A stretch of 64,000 nt of DNA from assembly GCA_963712905.1 (NCBI GenBank), contig CAVQJU010000004.1, forward strand, positions 62,001 through 126,000. Direction: 5' to 3'. This DNA comes from CAVQJU01 sp963712905 (lineage in GTDB: Bacteria > Acidobacteriota > Vicinamibacteria > Vicinamibacterales > CAVVIG01). Each line of letters begins with the position of its first letter. Position 1 is the stretch's first letter. Under the pieces are notes generated by a model, which did not search any database, was not told the DNA's origin, and was given only the letters and a program-made list of their open reading frames with translations. This document shows positions 63,898 through 64,000 of the stretch, one piece after another. The position numbers were made by a program, and so were the translations under genes.

Positions 63898-64000
63898 TTA
63901 CTTGCCGGGTGAGGAAGCTGCCGCGTCGGCCGCCTTCTTCTCTTCGAGACGCGCGCCGACGAGCGTGTTGTACAGGCCGTAATTCCCCTCGTGGCAGGCG
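63898..64000 (-). CDS. C-terminus of a probable c-type (multihaem) cytochrome, partial
   Basis: On the minus strand 33 residues precede a TAA at 63898-63900: '(C-x-)ACHEGNYGLYN', then 'TLVGARLEEKKAADAAASSP'. The 'ACH' with a following acidic residue fits the end of a C-x-x-C-H haem motif cut by the window edge. The remainder of the gene is outside the window, so the family (for example nitrite-reductase-like multihaem cytochrome) is a guess. Confidence 0.55.
   Translation of the reverse strand, partial: ACHEGNYGLYNTLVGARLEEKKAADAAASSPGK

Overview
The window looks like a piece of a high-GC Acidobacteriota chromosome, most likely class Vicinamibacteria (subdivision 6). This is inferred from gene content and not from a marker tree: DUF6152, TolB/PD40-like, VWFA-related and 'PDGKPDLSG' secreted proteins are typical of that group, and a complete type IV pilus locus sits beside a full ribosomal superoperon. 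I see no tRNA, rRNA, CRISPR array, insertion sequence or integrase. Layout: 1-24 kb is an accessory/metabolic region of mostly small secreted proteins and enzymes (TolB-like, glyoxalase-like, thioredoxin-like, DUF6152, DUF952, class II aldolase, amidase, three related secreted proteins, DUF885 and cupin, GNAT, Bcp, VWFA, SWIB, MFS/spermidine-synthase fusion, M20 peptidase, CBS, DDAH, DUF3500, PP2C, c-type cytochrome). About half of these genes are interrupted by single-base frame changes. From 24.4 to 44.2 kb one fused str-S10-spc-alpha superoperon runs from a promoter at about 24462 to a terminator at about 44190 (rpsL to rplQ, with fusA, secY, adk, map, infA and rpoA). It is intact and lacks tuf and rpoBC. 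From 44.2 to 53.2 kb everything is on the minus strand: a MATE transporter, an EF-G-like GTPase, a tripartite-type efflux set (two MacB-like permeases, a membrane-fusion protein, a Yip1-like membrane protein) and a MarR regulator. From 53.4 to 64 kb come a pyruvoyl-dependent arginine decarboxylase, an outer-membrane protein, pilB-pilT-pilC-pilS-pilR and two nearly identical pilA genes, then the C-terminus of a probable c-type cytochrome. Two non-coding signals stand out. First, three pilus transcription units carry a 15-bp palindrome TGACA-N5-TGTCA (strict or degenerate); both pilA genes also have textbook sigma-54 promoters about 85-90 bp downstream, which suggests a PilS-PilR regulon with an operator readable from sequence. 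Second, intergenic regions are packed with arrays of 7-9 bp 'words', often in inverted pairs. One family, (CTGGTCAT)n...(ATGACCAG)n, occurs six times, five of them within the ribosomal superoperon directly before start codons. Each unit of its right arm reads as a minimal ORF (ATG ACC AGA TGA) whose stop overlaps the next start.
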